Positions 17,590-29,118 of a stretch of 64,000 nucleotides of DNA are shown piece after piece. A model generated the notes under the pieces. It saw only the letters and a list, made by a program, of their open reading frames with translations. It was not told the origin of the DNA and searched no databases. Source of the stretch: Candidatus Magnetominusculus dajiuhuensis (GTDB lineage: Bacteria; Nitrospirota; Thermodesulfovibrionia; Thermodesulfovibrionales; Magnetobacteriaceae); NCBI GenBank assembly GCA_015233465.1, contig JADFXP010000008.1:1-64000 (forward strand). Direction: 5' to 3'. The position numbers and the translations under genes are program-made. The first letter of the stretch is position 1, and each line of letters opens with the position of its first letter.

Positions 17590-19926
17590 TTAAGCCTGAT
17601 CTCTCAATTCTTTTGGTTTATATGGACGTGCCGTTATTTCCTTATTCAAATTTATCGGCAGTTCCATTATAAATGTCGTCCCAAGCCCTGGGCTGCTCTC
17701 GCATCTTATAGTTCCTTTTAAAGCCTTATTTACAATATTATAGACTATATTTAGACCAAGCCCTGTGCCTCCTGCACCTCGTTTTGTTGTAAAAAATGGA
17801 TCAAATATCTTATTTATATGTTCAGAAGGTATGCCTTTTCCATTATCGCTATATTTTAATACAATTACATCAACTACTTGTTTACACGAGATAACTATCT
17901 GACCGTTATCGCCTTCATCAAAACCATGTATCAGAGAATTCATTACTATATTTGTTATAATCTGGGCAAATGCACCTGGGTTACTTTCAAGTTCAATGTC
18001 ATCGATACAAGATAAATCTATAAAATGCTGAGTCCTTTTAAGTTTAGGTCTAAGGCTTATAATAATATCATCAATATATAACTTTAGATTAAACTTCCTG
18101 ACTTCCTGGCTTGTCTGATCTGCTGAAACCATCTTAAAACTCCTGATTAACTCAGCAGTGCGATTTAGATTTCGTAGAATTAAGTCATTTCCTTGAACAC
18201 AATCTTTTAGATACTGCTCAAATTCAGATTTCTTCATATTTTTATTATCAATTGTAGTTTGTAAGTTATTTGTCAGGGTTACAAGGCTGGAAGCAGTGGT
18301 TAAGGCTATTCCTATTGGGGTATTTATCTCATGAGCAACACCAGCGACTAATTGACCAAGCGATGCCATCTTTTCTGCTTGAACCAACTGCTCTTGGCTT
18401 TCTTTTAATCTTATATTTGATTGTGTTAATGAATTAATCAGCAGCAACTGTTCTTTTTCCAATAACTTTCGTTCAGTAATATCTCTTATTATCATTACAA
18501 TCCCAGAGTCTTCACCATTTACATCTAACATTGCCGCACAAGATATTGAAGATGAAAATTCCTTCCCATCCTTACAAACATTTAAAACCTCAGCCTTATA
18601 TTTACCCCTTCTTATAGTCTCATAAAAAATATCTTCAACATTTTCCAAACGCGAAAATATTACTGCCAAACTCCTGCCAATAATCTCATCCATGTGATAG
18701 TGAAATTTTTCTTGAGCAGCTAAATTAAATTCAGCAATCCTGCCGTCTTTATCAGTTGCAATTATCATATCCATTGAGCTGTCAATTATGCCTTTTATAT
18801 ATTGTACTAACTTGTTTAGATTCTCTTGTAATTGAGTTTGTTCAGATACATCTCGAGAAATACCAACAGTGCCAATGATATTAGAATTTTCGTCTAACAT
18901 TAAAGACGCTGATAAGGCACAGGGAAAGGTCGAACCATCTTTACGTATTCTGGTTACTTCACCTCTGAATGAGCCTTTTTTAATCACTAAATCCAAGAGA
19001 GATTTACCGCCAGAAAGTATATTTACATTTTCTCCTATAATTTCTTCTAAACTATACCCATAAGTATCCTGAGCTGACTTATTAAATTCAATAATCCTGC
19101 CATAATGGTCAGTTGCAATAATCATGTCCATTGAACTGTCTATTATATTATGAATAAACTGTAATGATTTTCTTAAATTATTTTGAAGTAAAACTTGTTC
19201 TGTAATATCTCGCGCTGTACTAACACCGCCATTGAAATTCCCCGATTTATCTAAAAAAGCAGCAACGGATAAAGCACAGTGAAAAGTCGAGCCATCTTTA
19301 CGCCTTCTGATAACATTGCCACTAAATGAGCCTGTTTCCTTTACTACATTCAAGACATTTATTTCTGATTGATGTCCATCTCTTAAAATATTTATATCTT
19401 TCCCTAAAATCTCTTCTTCGCTGTATCCATAAACCTGCTGAGCTGCATTATTAAATGTATCAATCCTTCCGTACTTATCAGCAGTAATTATCATATCCAT
19501 TGAACAATCGATTATGTTTTGAGTGAACTTTAATGATTTATTTAAATTATCCTGCAGTTGTTTACGCCTAGTTATATCTCTAAAGACACCTACCAAAACG
19601 AGCTTTTCTATAACAATATGATAGCTGTTTATATCTGCATATAAAACGCTGCCATCCTTTCTTAACAATGGGATATTTTCACTTAAAGAAATCCGTTCAT
19701 CTACAGCTTTATTAAATTTCGTTGATATCCATTTCCAATCCTCTTTTGGGTGTAAGTCTCTTACAGACAGCATTTTAATCTCATCATTACTATATCCAAG
19801 CATCTTCTGAAATTGCAGGTTAGATAATAAAAATCGCTCATCTACTGGATCAAAGATGACCTTACCATCATTTGAATTTTCAAAAATAGCCTTAAATAAT
19901 TCCAGTGATTCCAATATGGAATTCAT
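17590..19926 (-). CDS. Soluble sensor histidine kinase with four PAS domains
   Basis: A 778-residue kinase without membrane helices. Four PAS/PAC units lie at about 8-125, 128-248, 255-372 and 378-500; three contain a near-identical SSMDMII(A/T)D segment. The HisKA domain has phosphoacceptor H532 in [13 protein letters not shown]. The ATPase domain shows the N-box (IVMNSLIHGF), DNGKGIP and [12 protein letters not shown]. There is no receiver. The kinase core is almost the same as that of the PilZ kinase at 20414-22876, so the two are likely duplicates that kept one output and changed inputs. Sensory ligands are not evident. Confidence 0.92.
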   Translation of the reverse strand: MNSILESLELFKAIFENSNDGKVIFDPVDERFLLSNLQFQKMLGYSNDEIKMLSVRDLHPKEDWKWISTKFNKAVDERISLSENIPLLRKDGSVLYADINSYHIVIEKLVLVGVFRDITRRKQLQDNLNKSLKFTQNIIDCSMDMIITADKYGRIDTFNNAAQQVYGYSEEEILGKDINILRDGHQSEINVLNVVKETGSFSGNVIRRRKDGSTFHCALSVAAFLDKSGNFNGGVSTARDITEQVLLQNNLRKSLQFIHNIIDSSMDMIIATDHYGRIIEFNKSAQDTYGYSLEEIIGENVNILSGGKSLLDLVIKKGSFRGEVTRIRKDGSTFPCALSASLMLDENSNIIGTVGISRDVSEQTQLQENLNKLVQYIKGIIDSSMDMIIATDKDGRIAEFNLAAQEKFHYHMDEIIGRSLAVIFSRLENVEDIFYETIRRGKYKAEVLNVCKDGKEFSSSISCAAMLDVNGEDSGIVMIIRDITERKLLEKEQLLLINSLTQSNIRLKESQEQLVQAEKMASLGQLVAGVAHEINTPIGIALTTASSLVTLTNNLQTTIDNKNMKKSEFEQYLKDCVQGNDLILRNLNRTAELIRSFKMVSADQTSQEVRKFNLKLYIDDIIISLRPKLKRTQHFIDLSCIDDIELESNPGAFAQIITNIVMNSLIHGFDEGDNGQIVISCKQVVDVIVLKYSDNGKGIPSEHINKIFDPFFTTKRGAGGTGLGLNIVYNIVNKALKGTIRCESSPGLGTTFIMELPINLNKEITARPYKPKELRDQA

Positions 19927-20103
19927 ATTACCTCTCTATTAATTTAATTAAACTGATTGCGCTTGTCTTAGTCATGGTCACATATACAATATCTTCATTA
20001 AAATTAACTTTACAAAAAATTTTAGCACAAAACAAAGCAAACAAAATACAAATATTTAAGCGATTTTAATTGTAAATTATTTGCAGATTAGGTAAAATAT
20101 ATC

Positions 20104-20355
20104 ATGACAACGCTAACCTTTGATACTTTGGCATATGCTAAGAAATTGAAATCAGTTGGCTTTACAGAAGCTCAAGCAGAAGTTCATGCTGAAACTTTAA
20201 AAGAAATAATAACCGAACAACTTGTTACTAAAGAATATCTTGATTTGCGTCTAAAAGAACTTGAATTACGCCTTAAACATGACCTAACATTAAGGCTTGG
20301 CGGAATGCTCACTGCTGGGATTGCTATTGTTGCTGCAATAGTTAAACTACTCTAA
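20104..20355 (+). CDS. Small coiled-coil membrane-anchored protein (DUF1640/CCDC90-like)
   Basis: An 83-residue protein with a long amphipathic coiled-coil middle (TKEYLDLRLKELELRLKHDL) and one C-terminal membrane helix (MLTAGIAIVAAIVKLL). The start (LTFDTLAYAKKLKSVGF followed by TEAQAEVHAE) is characteristic of the bacterial relatives of the CCDC90/MCUR1 family (DUF1640). The cellular role is unknown. It stands alone on the plus strand between two minus-strand kinases, and no strong ribosome site is visible. Confidence 0.75.
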   Translation: MTTLTFDTLAYAKKLKSVGFTEAQAEVHAETLKEIITEQLVTKEYLDLRLKELELRLKHDLTLRLGGMLTAGIAIVAAIVKLL

Positions 20356-20413
20356 AAAGATATTTAAGATTCATTACTGCTGATTTATGATTTAAAAGAT
20401 AAAAACTCTTAAC

Positions 20414-22876
20414 TTAAATATTTATCGGCAGTTCCATTATAAATGTTGTCCCTACCCCTACAACACTCTCGCATCTTATTGTTCCCAATAGATTTTTATT
20501 TACAATATTAAATACAATATTTAACCCTAACCCTGTGCCTCCAGAACCTCGTTTGGTTGTAAAAAACGGGTCAAATATCTTTTTTAGATGCTCTTCTGGA
20601 ACGCCTTTTCCATTATCATTATACCTTAAGATTAAATGGCCGCTTATATTTTCACAAGTAATATCAATATGCCCAATATCTCCTACTTCAAAGGCGTGTA
20701 TCAGTGAATTCATTATCAGATTTGTTATTATCTGAGCAAATGCCCCTGGATTACTCTTTAACTCAATATTATCTGGACAATGAATCTCTATAACATGCTT
20801 TGTCATCTTTAGTTTAGGCCTTAGGCTTAAAATTATGTCATGAATATATGACTTTAGATTAAATTTCCTTATCTCTTGGGAGGTCTGGTCTGCTGAAACC
20901 ATCTTAAAACTCCTGATTAAATCTGCAGTACGATTCAGATTTCGCAATATTAAATCATTACCTTGAACATTATCCTTTAAATACTGCTCAAACTCTGATT
21001 TCTTCATGTTTTTATTATCAATAGCAGCCTGTATGAGATTTGTAAGGGTTACAAGACGTGATGCACTCGTTATGGCTATGCCAATAGGCGTATTAATCTC
21101 ATGGGCAACTCCTGCAACCAATTGCCCAAGCGATGCCATCTTTTCTGATTGAACCAGCCGTTCTTGACTTTTCTGTAATTCATCGTTTGTTTCGCTTAGT
21201 TCATCAATCAGAAGCGTCTGTCTCTGCGCAAACATCTTTTGCTCAGTTATATCTCTAATAACTCCAACCATTCCCAAAGTTTCTCCTTCAGAATTCGTTA
21301 ATACTGAAAAAGAAAGCGCTGAGACAAACTGTGACCCGTCTTTCCGCTGATTTAATGATTCTGTTGAATAGGCCTTTCTTTTTATCGTTTCATCAAAGAC
21401 ATTTATCGAATCTTCTATTGGATCAAACAAATAACTGATAGGAAGACCTATGACTTCTTCTCTTCTATATTGAAAATTATTCTGAGCTGATTGATTAAAT
21501 TCAACGATATTCCCATCCTTATCAGTAGAGATAATCATATCCATTGAGCAGTCAATCAAACTTTGAGAATATCTATATGACTGATTCAACTGCTGCTGCT
21601 TATTAACCAATTCCTCAAGTGTGTTTTGTAATTCTCCTATAAGCCTTGACAACCTGTCTTTGGATTGTTTTCTAATAATAATCCCAGCTAGTATATTTGC
21701 CACAGACAACAAAAAATCCTGTTCATTCTGCTCAAGATGATACCCAACGTCCAAATATAGATTTAATACTCCTAGCACCTTCTTATCAAGGATTATTGGC
21801 ATACAATAATGTCCATGATCCATCATATCATCAAATCTTATATAATGACGATTATCAATACATTCAGATGTAACTGGTTGTGCAGTAGAGGCAGCAAGCC
21901 CGCACAAACATCTCCCAAATGGAACTCTATCGCATAATTGCACTAATTCACTTTGAATACCATTGCTAACCTTTAATCTCAAAACCTCAGGTTCATTTTC
22001 AACAAGATGGATTGTGCCTTTTGGCTGTACTGATAGATAGGGAAGATGGATAATCAGTGAAAATATTCGTTCTAATTGCTCTTGAAATGAGATATCCTCA
22101 ATTGATATTATTAATATCTCTGAAATTATGTTATGGAAATAATCACTGCGTTCTATTTTTTTTAGGTTATCAATATAATTATCTAAAGATTGAATAATAT
22201 TATCATTAAGATTTATAAATTTAATCCCATAAGATGTCTGAAACCCTTCTTTATATAGGTTAATAATAAATCCATCAACTGTAATCTTATCTGTTTTATC
22301 TAATAAAGCAAATTGTAAGTTAATGCTCTTATCTTTCAGCAGGAATTTATCTATTAAATCACTATCCTTCATAATAAATCTCTCAATTAAATCGCTATTT
22401 CTATCATGAAGCGTCTTTATCATCAATTTGCATCCGTCTTTACTTATATTGATCAGAGTCCCTATACCCTCATGTTCTTCAACTTTGATTGCAACAGGCA
22501 AAAGACAGTCAATCCTTTCATTAGACCGAATGCTTATTTGTTCAATTGACTTTGGATAATCTATGATAAGGAGTGAAAATTGGTTAGAAATAACATCTGT
22601 AATAATTGATTTAAATGTATATCTTATACCATGAAATAAATAAGTAGCGCTTACTGATAATCCCTTCAGTTTACCAAATTCAGAGGCATTTCCAGAGATA
22701 CTTACAATAATACATTTTGATGGCTCAATGCCGACAAGCGTACTATTCAATTCATAAGATAAGTTGTCAATAGCAGGTATTTTAAGTATTAATCTCGTAC
22801 CAGAAGAAGGCAGATTTGTCTTGCTTCCACTATGAATTGTGGAATCCTTCACTTGACTCTCAATGACTTGTGCCAT
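20414..22876 (-). CDS. PilZ-GAF-PAS sensor histidine kinase (c-di-GMP-responsive, predicted)
   Basis: An 820-residue soluble kinase. Residues about 25-110 look like the YcgR-type PilZN domain. The PilZ domain follows with the c-di-GMP motifs R117-S-N-E-R121 and N143-I-S-K-D-G148, and a stretch of about 40 charged residues is inserted before its final strands. A GAF domain (about 260-410) carries a Cys/His pattern (GRCLCGLAA, then HGHYCMPI). A PAS domain (about 440-550), HisKA with H592 ([13 protein letters not shown]) and an ATPase domain complete it. Binding of c-di-GMP probably controls kinase activity (inference). The stop of the REC-kinase at 22898 is 21 bp away, so both are probably co-transcribed. 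Confidence 0.9.
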   Translation of the reverse strand: MAQVIESQVKDSTIHSGSKTNLPSSGTRLILKIPAIDNLSYELNSTLVGIEPSKCIIVSISGNASEFGKLKGLSVSATYLFHGIRYTFKSIITDVISNQFSLLIIDYPKSIEQISIRSNERIDCLLPVAIKVEEHEGIGTLINISKDGCKLMIKTLHDRNSDLIERFIMKDSDLIDKFLLKDKSINLQFALLDKTDKITVDGFIINLYKEGFQTSYGIKFINLNDNIIQSLDNYIDNLKKIERSDYFHNIISEILIISIEDISFQEQLERIFSLIIHLPYLSVQPKGTIHLVENEPEVLRLKVSNGIQSELVQLCDRVPFGRCLCGLAASTAQPVTSECIDNRHYIRFDDMMDHGHYCMPIILDKKVLGVLNLYLDVGYHLEQNEQDFLLSVANILAGIIIRKQSKDRLSRLIGELQNTLEELVNKQQQLNQSYRYSQSLIDCSMDMIISTDKDGNIVEFNQSAQNNFQYRREEVIGLPISYLFDPIEDSINVFDETIKRKAYSTESLNQRKDGSQFVSALSFSVLTNSEGETLGMVGVIRDITEQKMFAQRQTLLIDELSETNDELQKSQERLVQSEKMASLGQLVAGVAHEINTPIGIAITSASRLVTLTNLIQAAIDNKNMKKSEFEQYLKDNVQGNDLILRNLNRTADLIRSFKMVSADQTSQEIRKFNLKSYIHDIILSLRPKLKMTKHVIEIHCPDNIELKSNPGAFAQIITNLIMNSLIHAFEVGDIGHIDITCENISGHLILRYNDNGKGVPEEHLKKIFDPFFTTKRGSGGTGLGLNIVFNIVNKNLLGTIRCESVVGVGTTFIMELPINI

Positions 22877-22897
22877 ATTTTTAGAGGATATAAATCC

Positions 22898-24226
22898 TTA
22901 CTTATTTTTATCAATTGGAAGTAAGAATATAAACCTACTGCCAATACCTTCTTCACTTTCTGCCCATATATCTCCCCCATGATGTTTGATAATCTCTTTG
23001 CATATCGGAAGCCCTAATCCTGTACCCTTTGGTTTATTTGTCTGAGCTGATGCAACCTGCTGAAATTTTTCAAATACCTTACCAATATATTCCTTTGGAA
23101 TTCCGCATCCTGTATCATGTATCTCACAGCGCATCATACTATTTTCTCCGCGCATTATCTTATATGTTATACATCCGCTGTCAGTAAATTTAATTGCATT
23201 GCTAAATAGATTAATCACTACCTGTATAAGCCTGTCTGTATCTCCAGTTAGAATAAATCCGCTTTGGCCGCTTTGGCCGCTTTGTGCGTCATCCTCTACA
23301 TCGCTCTTTAATTCAAGCCCCTTTTCTTTAAACAGGGCACTCGCTGAAAACGCTGCCCTCTTAAAGATCTCTGCCATATCTACCTTATCTTTACCCCATT
23401 CAACCCTGCCTGCCTCTATCTTTGCCAAATCTAATACATTATTTATCAAGGCAGAAAGCCTTTCTCCCTCTTGTTTCATTATATCAAATTCTTCTTTAGT
23501 ATTGGCTATTGCCTTTTTAATCTTTTTATCAGAATCATCTATTAATGGCAGTAATTTCAAATCAAATCTATCAGAGATAATGGATATAAATCCACGTAAA
23601 GATGTAAGAGGGGTTCTCAGTTCATGAGCAACAAAATTAAGGAAATCAGATTTTTCAAGATTTGCCTTGTCAGCGGATTCCTTTGCAGCCTTTAATTGAA
23701 TTGTGCGTTCTTCTACCTTTTTCTCTAGTTGTTCATTGAATTTCTCAAGGTTTTCGTGCATTGAATAAGAGCGTAGAGAGGTAATCAATGCAGTAAATAA
23801 TTTTTTATCAGTAAGTTCATATTTTTCCTTGTAATCATTTATATCATACGCAGCTATAACTTCCTGTTCAGGAGCCTGCCCGGGCTGTCCTGTTCTAAGT
23901 ATGATTCTTACCTTTAGGTTTTTGATCTCTTCTCTTATATATTTAGCAACCGTAAGCCCGCTGTCTTCTTTTTCCATGACAACGTCTAAAAAAATAAGCG
24001 CAGTATCTGGATGCTCTACCATTAATCTCATGGCCTCTTGCCCAGAATATGCGCTGATAAATTCAACCCCAATACCCATAAATGTAAATCCTGATAGCGC
24101 AAACTGAGTCATCTCATGGATATCAGGCTCATCATCAACTATCATCACCTTCCATTTAGTATGAGATAATTGCGGCTGTTTCTCTTCTTCTTCGGTAAAA
24201 ATAAGTTCGTCTAAGTTTGAATTCAT
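22898..24226 (-). CDS. Receiver-histidine kinase (REC-HisKA-HATPase)
   Basis: About 442 residues: an N-terminal receiver (about 25-150; MIVDDEPDIHEM, phosphoacceptor in IFLDVVMEKEDSG), a coiled coil, HisKA with FVAHELRTPLTSLRGF, and an ATPase domain (NLFSNAIKFTDSG, DTGCGIP, GTGLGLPICKEII). A TTG at 24244 could also open the frame; the ATG at 24226 is preferred, though neither has a strong ribosome site. No output domain is present, so it may relay phosphate from the downstream PilZ kinase or from other kinases (inference). The upstream spacer holds only short AT-rich repeats (TAATTAGATATT twice). Confidence 0.9.
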   Translation of the reverse strand: MNSNLDELIFTEEEEKQPQLSHTKWKVMIVDDEPDIHEMTQFALSGFTFMGIGVEFISAYSGQEAMRLMVEHPDTALIFLDVVMEKEDSGLTVAKYIREEIKNLKVRIILRTGQPGQAPEQEVIAAYDINDYKEKYELTDKKLFTALITSLRSYSMHENLEKFNEQLEKKVEERTIQLKAAKESADKANLEKSDFLNFVAHELRTPLTSLRGFISIISDRFDLKLLPLIDDSDKKIKKAIANTKEEFDIMKQEGERLSALINNVLDLAKIEAGRVEWGKDKVDMAEIFKRAAFSASALFKEKGLELKSDVEDDAQSGQSGQSGFILTGDTDRLIQVVINLFSNAIKFTDSGCITYKIMRGENSMMRCEIHDTGCGIPKEYIGKVFEKFQQVASAQTNKPKGTGLGLPICKEIIKHHGGDIWAESEEGIGSRFIFLLPIDKNK

Positions 24227-24428
24227 AATTAAATATAATCCCAAAAATAAATATTTGAAATTGGATATTTGATATAGATAATTAGATATTAGATGTAATA
24301 ATTAGATATTGAGTAACAGAAATATATTTCAATTCTCTCTTTTTTAATTATAATCCTTTAATTAGAAATCTAAAATTTCTCTAAACATATAATATCATAT
24401 CAAATTATCAAAATAAAACAATTATATT

Positions 24429-25841
24429 TTACAAAAACAACTCCATCTGCGTTTCGCCCTCATCTGGAAAACTCATTGGATAATTATTATCAAAACACGC
24501 ATAACAATAATTATCTGGCTGAGGCACCACTCCACGCAGTCCATCAAGAGTCAAATAAGAAAGCGTATCTGCCGTTATAAACTTTTGAATCTCTGTAACC
24601 AAATGAGTTGACGCTATTAATTCATCCCTTGTCGGAGTATTTATTCCGTAAAAACAAGGACCTATCGTACACGGTGAACTTATCCTCAAATGCACCTCTT
24701 TTGCCTCTCCACCTTCTCTTATCAGCTTGACTATCTTTTTACTCGTTGTGCCCCTTACAATTGAGTCATCCACTACTATAACCCTCTTGCCCCGCAATAA
24801 TTCCTTTACAGGATTGAGTTTTATCTTGACCCCAAAATGCCTAATACTCTGCTTTGGCTCTATAAATGTGCGGCCTACATAATGATTTCTAATAAGTCCA
24901 AAATCAAACGGTATCCCGCTCTGCTCCGCAAATCCTATAGCAGCAGGCACCCCAGAATCAGGAACAGGAATTACAATATCAGCCTCAATATCACACTCCC
25001 TTGCAAGCTGTCTGCCAAGCTCCTTCCTTATCTCATTAACATTTACTCCGCCAAATATATTACTGTCAGGTCTTGCAAAATATATAAATTCAAATACACA
25101 GTGCGCCTTCTTCTTAGTCTTAATCGCATTTATTGACGTTAGTCCTGCATCACTTATTACAAGCATCTCGCCGGGCTCTATGTCCCTTATAAACTTAGCC
25201 CCCAACAAATCAAATGCACATGTCTCTGAGGCAACAACATAAGCCTGCGCCCCATTTATATGTATTACTCCAAGACTCAGCGGTCTGATTCCAAATTGAT
25301 CCCTTACTGCAATCAATTCCTTTTCCCGCAAAATCAAAAGACTAAATGCCCCTTCTATCTGATTTACAGCCTCTATCAACCGCTCCTTCGCTGTCTTTGC
25401 TGCGCTTCTCGCAGTTAGATGTATTATAACCTCACTGTCAGATGTAGACTGAAATATCGCGCCCTCTGCCTCAAGCTCTTTCCGCAAATTATCCGCATTA
25501 ATAAGATTTCCATTATGCGCAATTGCAAACGAACCAAGTGAAAAATTCACCATTATAGGCTGTACATTCTTTAATGCGCTCCCGCCAGCAGTCGAATATC
25601 TGTTATGCCCTATCGCAGATGTCCCAGGCAGCCTCTTTAACCGCTTCTCCTTAAATATCTCAGATACAAGCCCCACAGACTTCTCATTATGTAACTGCAC
25701 CCCATCAGATGAACATATCCCAGCACCCTCCTGCCCCCTGTGCTGAAACGAATATAACCCTAAATACGCAACATTCGCCGCCTCTGGATGATTAAATACC
25801 CCCACTACTCCACATTCTTCATGTATATCAAAGAATTTCAT
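24429..25841 (-). CDS. purF: Amidophosphoribosyltransferase PurF
   Basis: Catalyses the first committed step of purine synthesis, from PRPP and glutamine to phosphoribosylamine. It is 470 residues long. A nine-residue propeptide precedes the catalytic Cys ([10 protein letters not shown]), and the glutaminase domain runs to about residue 230. The phosphoribosyltransferase domain has the PRPP loop [14 protein letters not shown]. Cysteines in [15 protein letters not shown] and YCYACFD match the ligands of the [4Fe-4S] type PurF, as in Bacillus subtilis, which suits an anaerobe. It follows purL, separated only by a palindromic repeat. Confidence 0.96.
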   Translation of the reverse strand: MKFFDIHEECGVVGVFNHPEAANVAYLGLYSFQHRGQEGAGICSSDGVQLHNEKSVGLVSEIFKEKRLKRLPGTSAIGHNRYSTAGGSALKNVQPIMVNFSLGSFAIAHNGNLINADNLRKELEAEGAIFQSTSDSEVIIHLTARSAAKTAKERLIEAVNQIEGAFSLLILREKELIAVRDQFGIRPLSLGVIHINGAQAYVVASETCAFDLLGAKFIRDIEPGEMLVISDAGLTSINAIKTKKKAHCVFEFIYFARPDSNIFGGVNVNEIRKELGRQLARECDIEADIVIPVPDSGVPAAIGFAEQSGIPFDFGLIRNHYVGRTFIEPKQSIRHFGVKIKLNPVKELLRGKRVIVVDDSIVRGTTSKKIVKLIREGGEAKEVHLRISSPCTIGPCFYGINTPTRDELIASTHLVTEIQKFITADTLSYLTLDGLRGVVPQPDNYCYACFDNNYPMSFPDEGETQMELFL

Positions 25842-25851
25842 TTTATCTTCA

Positions 25852-25905
25852 TGAGGGCTCTGCCCTCAAGCTCCCGCAAGGAGGCTTGCCTCCTTGACCT
25901 CATTA
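25852..25905 (-). repeat. Two-hairpin palindromic repeat, copy C
   Basis: TGAGGGC-TCT-GCCCTCA at 25852-25868 and CAAGGAGGC-TT-GCCTCCTTG at 25877-25896, ending in CCTCATTA. In the direction of the pur genes it fills the gap between the purL stop and the purF start and overlaps the purL stop codon. The second hairpin differs in sequence from other copies but its arms stay perfectly complementary, a compensatory pattern that suggests the structure matters. Confidence 0.85.
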
Positions 25906-28128
25906 TTTTAAAGCATTAGCTAATGAATTACTGTAAACATCTAATAGCCTTGAAACCCCTAAATCTATTACTGATCTATTATTAATAATCACCGTAAACC
26001 TGCCATCTTTAACTACTGTACCAATTATGTTAAACGTTAAACCCTTATTTATAACCTTTTCCGAAACCTTCACAACATCCTTTTCATCACAGCTTACTAC
26101 AACTCTGCTCGCTGATTCACCAAATAATAGCGCATCTGTCCTAATACCAGAAGCCAAAGCAGACAAATCAATAGAAGCCCCAAATCCCTTATCTATACAA
26201 CATTCAGCCATAGCCGCCATCAAACCGCCATCTGAACAATCCTGCGCTGAATTGACAAGTTTATCATTTGATAGCTCTGCTAATAACTCATGCAGCGCCC
26301 TTTCCTTCTTTAAATTCAAAGCAGGAGGAACGCCCATCTCCTTTGAATGAATTAGCGCTAAATAATCACTACCGCCAAGCTCATTTAACGTGTCGCCAAT
26401 AAGGATAATCTTATCGCCTCCAGATTTAAATGAATGAGATATAACATTTGAAACATCCTCAATCATACCTACAACCCCTATTACAGGAGTTGGAAATATC
26501 GCAGAACCCTTTGTCTCATTATATAAACTGACATTCCCGCTTATCACAGGGGTGTTTAACTCTGTACATGCCTCAGCTATTCCTATTATAGCATTTTTTA
26601 ACTGCCACATGACCTCTGGTTTTTCAGGATTACCAAAATTCAGACAATTCGTTACAGCCATAGGAACTGCCCCTGTACATGCCACATTTCTTGCTGCCTC
26701 AGCAACTGCGTGCATTCCTCCAAGATATGGGTCAAGATAACAATATCTGCTGTTACAGTCAACCGACATCGCAAGCGCCTTAGTCGTTGCCTTTATCCTG
26801 ATGACTCCAGCAGATGTACCCGGAAGCTGCACTGTATTTGTCCTTACCATATGGTCATATTGCTCCCATACAAGGGATTTTGACGCTATAGAAGGCAGAC
26901 TCAATATCCTTAAAAATACCTCATTATAATCATTAGGCTCTGGAATTGTTGAAATATCAAGTTTATTTAGATCATCTTGATAATCTGGCTTCTTTGAAGG
27001 TCTATCATAAAGCGGCGCTTTATCAGAAATCTTAGATGCCTCTATCTCAGCAACTGTATTCCCGTGCCATTTTATCCTTAATTTTCCATCATTAGTAACC
27101 CTGCCAATAACTGTGGCATCCAATTCCCATTTTTTAAATATATCTATCAGTTCATCCTTTTTTCCATCGGTACAGACCAAAAGCATACGCTCCTGACTCT
27201 CTGAAAGCATTATTTCATACGGAATCATATCACTTTCTCTAAGCGGGACTTCTGATAATTCAAGTTCTACTCCAGTGCCAGCCCTGCCTGCCATTTCAGA
27301 GGAAGAAGATGTAAGACCAGCGCCTCCCATATCCTGAATACCAACGATTAATTCCTTTTTCATTGCCTCAAGACATGCCTCAAGAAGTAGTTTTTCTGTA
27401 AATGGATCGCCAACCTGAACTGTAGGTTTTTTCTGTTCAGCATCATCTGTAAACTCCTCTGATGCCATAGTTACGCCATGAATGCCGTCCTTGCCAGTCT
27501 TTGCCCCAACATATATAACATGATTTCCGACCCCTGCAGCAGAGCCGTAAAATATCTTATCCTTTTTGGAAAGACCGAGATTAAATACATTTACCAATAT
27601 ATTCCCATTATAACAAGGATGGGCAGAGATCTCTCCTCCAATAGTCGGCACTCCCATGCAGTTGCCATAACCAGCAATGCCAGAGACTACTCCGCCAAAT
27701 AAATGTCTTTGATATGGATCGCTTAATTCACCAAACCTTAGGGAATTAAGGCTTGCAACTGGTCTTGCCCCCATAGTAAAGACATCCCTTAGTATACCGC
27801 CAACCCCTGTTGCAGCTCCTTGATACGGTTCAATATACGAGGGATGATTATGTGATTCTATCTTAAATATTGCGGCAATATCATCGCCGATGTCTATAAC
27901 TCCAGCATTTTCGCCAGGGCCTTGAATTACCCATTTCGCCTTTGTAGGGAAATTCCTTAGATGCAGTCTTGAACTTTTATAAGAACAATGCTCGCTCCAC
28001 ATCACTGAAAATATTCCAAGCTCTGTAAAGCTTGGCTTTCGGCCTAAAATCTCAATAATACGGCTATATTCCTCATCTGTTATGCCGTGGTCTTTGATAA
28101 GTTCTTTGGTTATCTCTGGTTCTTTCAT
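25903..28128 (-). CDS. purL: Phosphoribosylformylglycinamidine synthase subunit PurL
   Basis: A 741-residue small-type PurL, which makes FGAM from FGAR using ammonia supplied by PurQ in a complex with PurS. Motifs: the N-terminal [11 protein letters not shown] with the catalytic His, [37 protein letters not shown], and the second half [16 protein letters not shown]. Length matches the Gram-positive/archaeal and delta-type enzyme rather than the 1300-residue enterobacterial one. purQ and purS are not in the window. It is the first gene of a purL-purF operon. Confidence 0.96.
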   Translation of the reverse strand: MKEPEITKELIKDHGITDEEYSRIIEILGRKPSFTELGIFSVMWSEHCSYKSSRLHLRNFPTKAKWVIQGPGENAGVIDIGDDIAAIFKIESHNHPSYIEPYQGAATGVGGILRDVFTMGARPVASLNSLRFGELSDPYQRHLFGGVVSGIAGYGNCMGVPTIGGEISAHPCYNGNILVNVFNLGLSKKDKIFYGSAAGVGNHVIYVGAKTGKDGIHGVTMASEEFTDDAEQKKPTVQVGDPFTEKLLLEACLEAMKKELIVGIQDMGGAGLTSSSSEMAGRAGTGVELELSEVPLRESDMIPYEIMLSESQERMLLVCTDGKKDELIDIFKKWELDATVIGRVTNDGKLRIKWHGNTVAEIEASKISDKAPLYDRPSKKPDYQDDLNKLDISTIPEPNDYNEVFLRILSLPSIASKSLVWEQYDHMVRTNTVQLPGTSAGVIRIKATTKALAMSVDCNSRYCYLDPYLGGMHAVAEAARNVACTGAVPMAVTNCLNFGNPEKPEVMWQLKNAIIGIAEACTELNTPVISGNVSLYNETKGSAIFPTPVIGVVGMIEDVSNVISHSFKSGGDKIILIGDTLNELGGSDYLALIHSKEMGVPPALNLKKERALHELLAELSNDKLVNSAQDCSDGGLMAAMAECCIDKGFGASIDLSALASGIRTDALLFGESASRVVVSCDEKDVVKVSEKVINKGLTFNIIGTVVKDGRFTVIINNRSVIDLGVSRLLDVYSNSLANALK

Positions 28129-28241
28129 AATTAAATTTGTCCTTAATGAAAAAAATAAAAATCTAATCTTTAAATTTTAACATATTTATGTTATTATTTT
28201 CTGGTATAAGTTATGTTAAAATTATTTTTATAGAAAAAGTA

Positions 28242-28340
28242 CACACGCTATATTAGGCAGGTCGGCAAAATGCCAGTTCTATAATGGTCTCTAAATTATT
28301 TAGAGGTAATAGGGCTATAGCGGAGGAAAAAACCAAGATT
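28242..28340 (+). promoter_or_regulatory. Structured leader upstream of rpsB (putative)
   Basis: The 225-bp spacer before rpsB contains GGC-AAAAT-GCC at 28264-28274, a perfect hairpin CTCTAAA-TTA-TTTAGAG at 28289-28305 and then GGTAATAGGGCTATAGCGGAGG. This order (AGGCAGGTCGGC, a hairpin bracketed by GGTCTC and GAGGTA, then GCGGAGGAAAAAACC) resembles leaders I recall in front of rpsB in other bacteria. It may be an autoregulatory S2-binding site (inference). No confident -35/-10 pair was identified. Confidence 0.5.
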
Positions 28341-28353
28341 TGGAGGTAAGTAC

Positions 28354-29118
28354 ATGGTAGTATCAATGAAGGAATTACTTGAATCTGGAGTCCATTTTGG
28401 ACATCAGGTCAAGAGATGGAACCCAAAGATGAAGAAATATATCTTTGGACAGCGCAATGGGATATATATTATTGATCTTCAAAAAACAGTTAAAGGCATG
28501 GAAGGCGCTTATAGTTTTATCAAGGAAGTCGCTTATCAGGGTCAAAATGTATTATTTGTAGGAACAAAAAAACAAGCTCAAGAACCAATTGCCGAAGAGG
28601 CAGAAAGGGCAAGCTCTTATTTTGTCAACCAAAGATGGCTTGGCGGAATGCTTACAAATTTCTTTACCATTAATAAAAGCATTGAACGTCTTAAAAAAAT
28701 AGATACATACTCTCAAGACGGCACATACGATGTCCTGACCAAAAAAGAGGTTTCAAGATTAGAAAAAGAACGCACAAAGCTCCAAAAAAATCTTGGCGGT
28801 ATCAAAGAGATGAAGGATATTCCAGGGGCTTTATTCATAGTTGATCCTCGCAGAGAACACATTGCTGTTATGGAGGCAAATAAATTATCCATTCCGATCG
28901 TTGCAATAGTTGACACAAACTGCGACCCTGATTCAATTGAGCATGTAATTCCAGGAAATGATGATGCCATACGAGCAATAAAACTGATTACAAGCAAGAT
29001 TGCTAATGCAATCCTTGACGGTAGAGAGACACTAGCAAGGGAGATTGCAGAACAGCAGCAGAATATTGAAATAGAGAAAAAGAAGATGCAGGAAGAGAAG
29101 GAGGAAGCATTAGCATGA
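28354..29118 (+). CDS. rpsB: 30S ribosomal protein S2
   Basis: A 254-residue S2. Motifs: [43 protein letters not shown] and [13 protein letters not shown]. The C-terminus is a charged coiled tail ([16 protein letters not shown]). The ATG follows TGGAGG. It heads the classic rpsB-tsf-pyrH-frr order; its stop overlaps the tsf start by 4 bp. Confidence 0.98.
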   Translation: MVVSMKELLESGVHFGHQVKRWNPKMKKYIFGQRNGIYIIDLQKTVKGMEGAYSFIKEVAYQGQNVLFVGTKKQAQEPIAEEAERASSYFVNQRWLGGMLTNFFTINKSIERLKKIDTYSQDGTYDVLTKKEVSRLEKERTKLQKNLGGIKEMKDIPGALFIVDPRREHIAVMEANKLSIPIVAIVDTNCDPDSIEHVIPGNDDAIRAIKLITSKIANAILDGRETLAREIAEQQQNIEIEKKKMQEEKEEALA

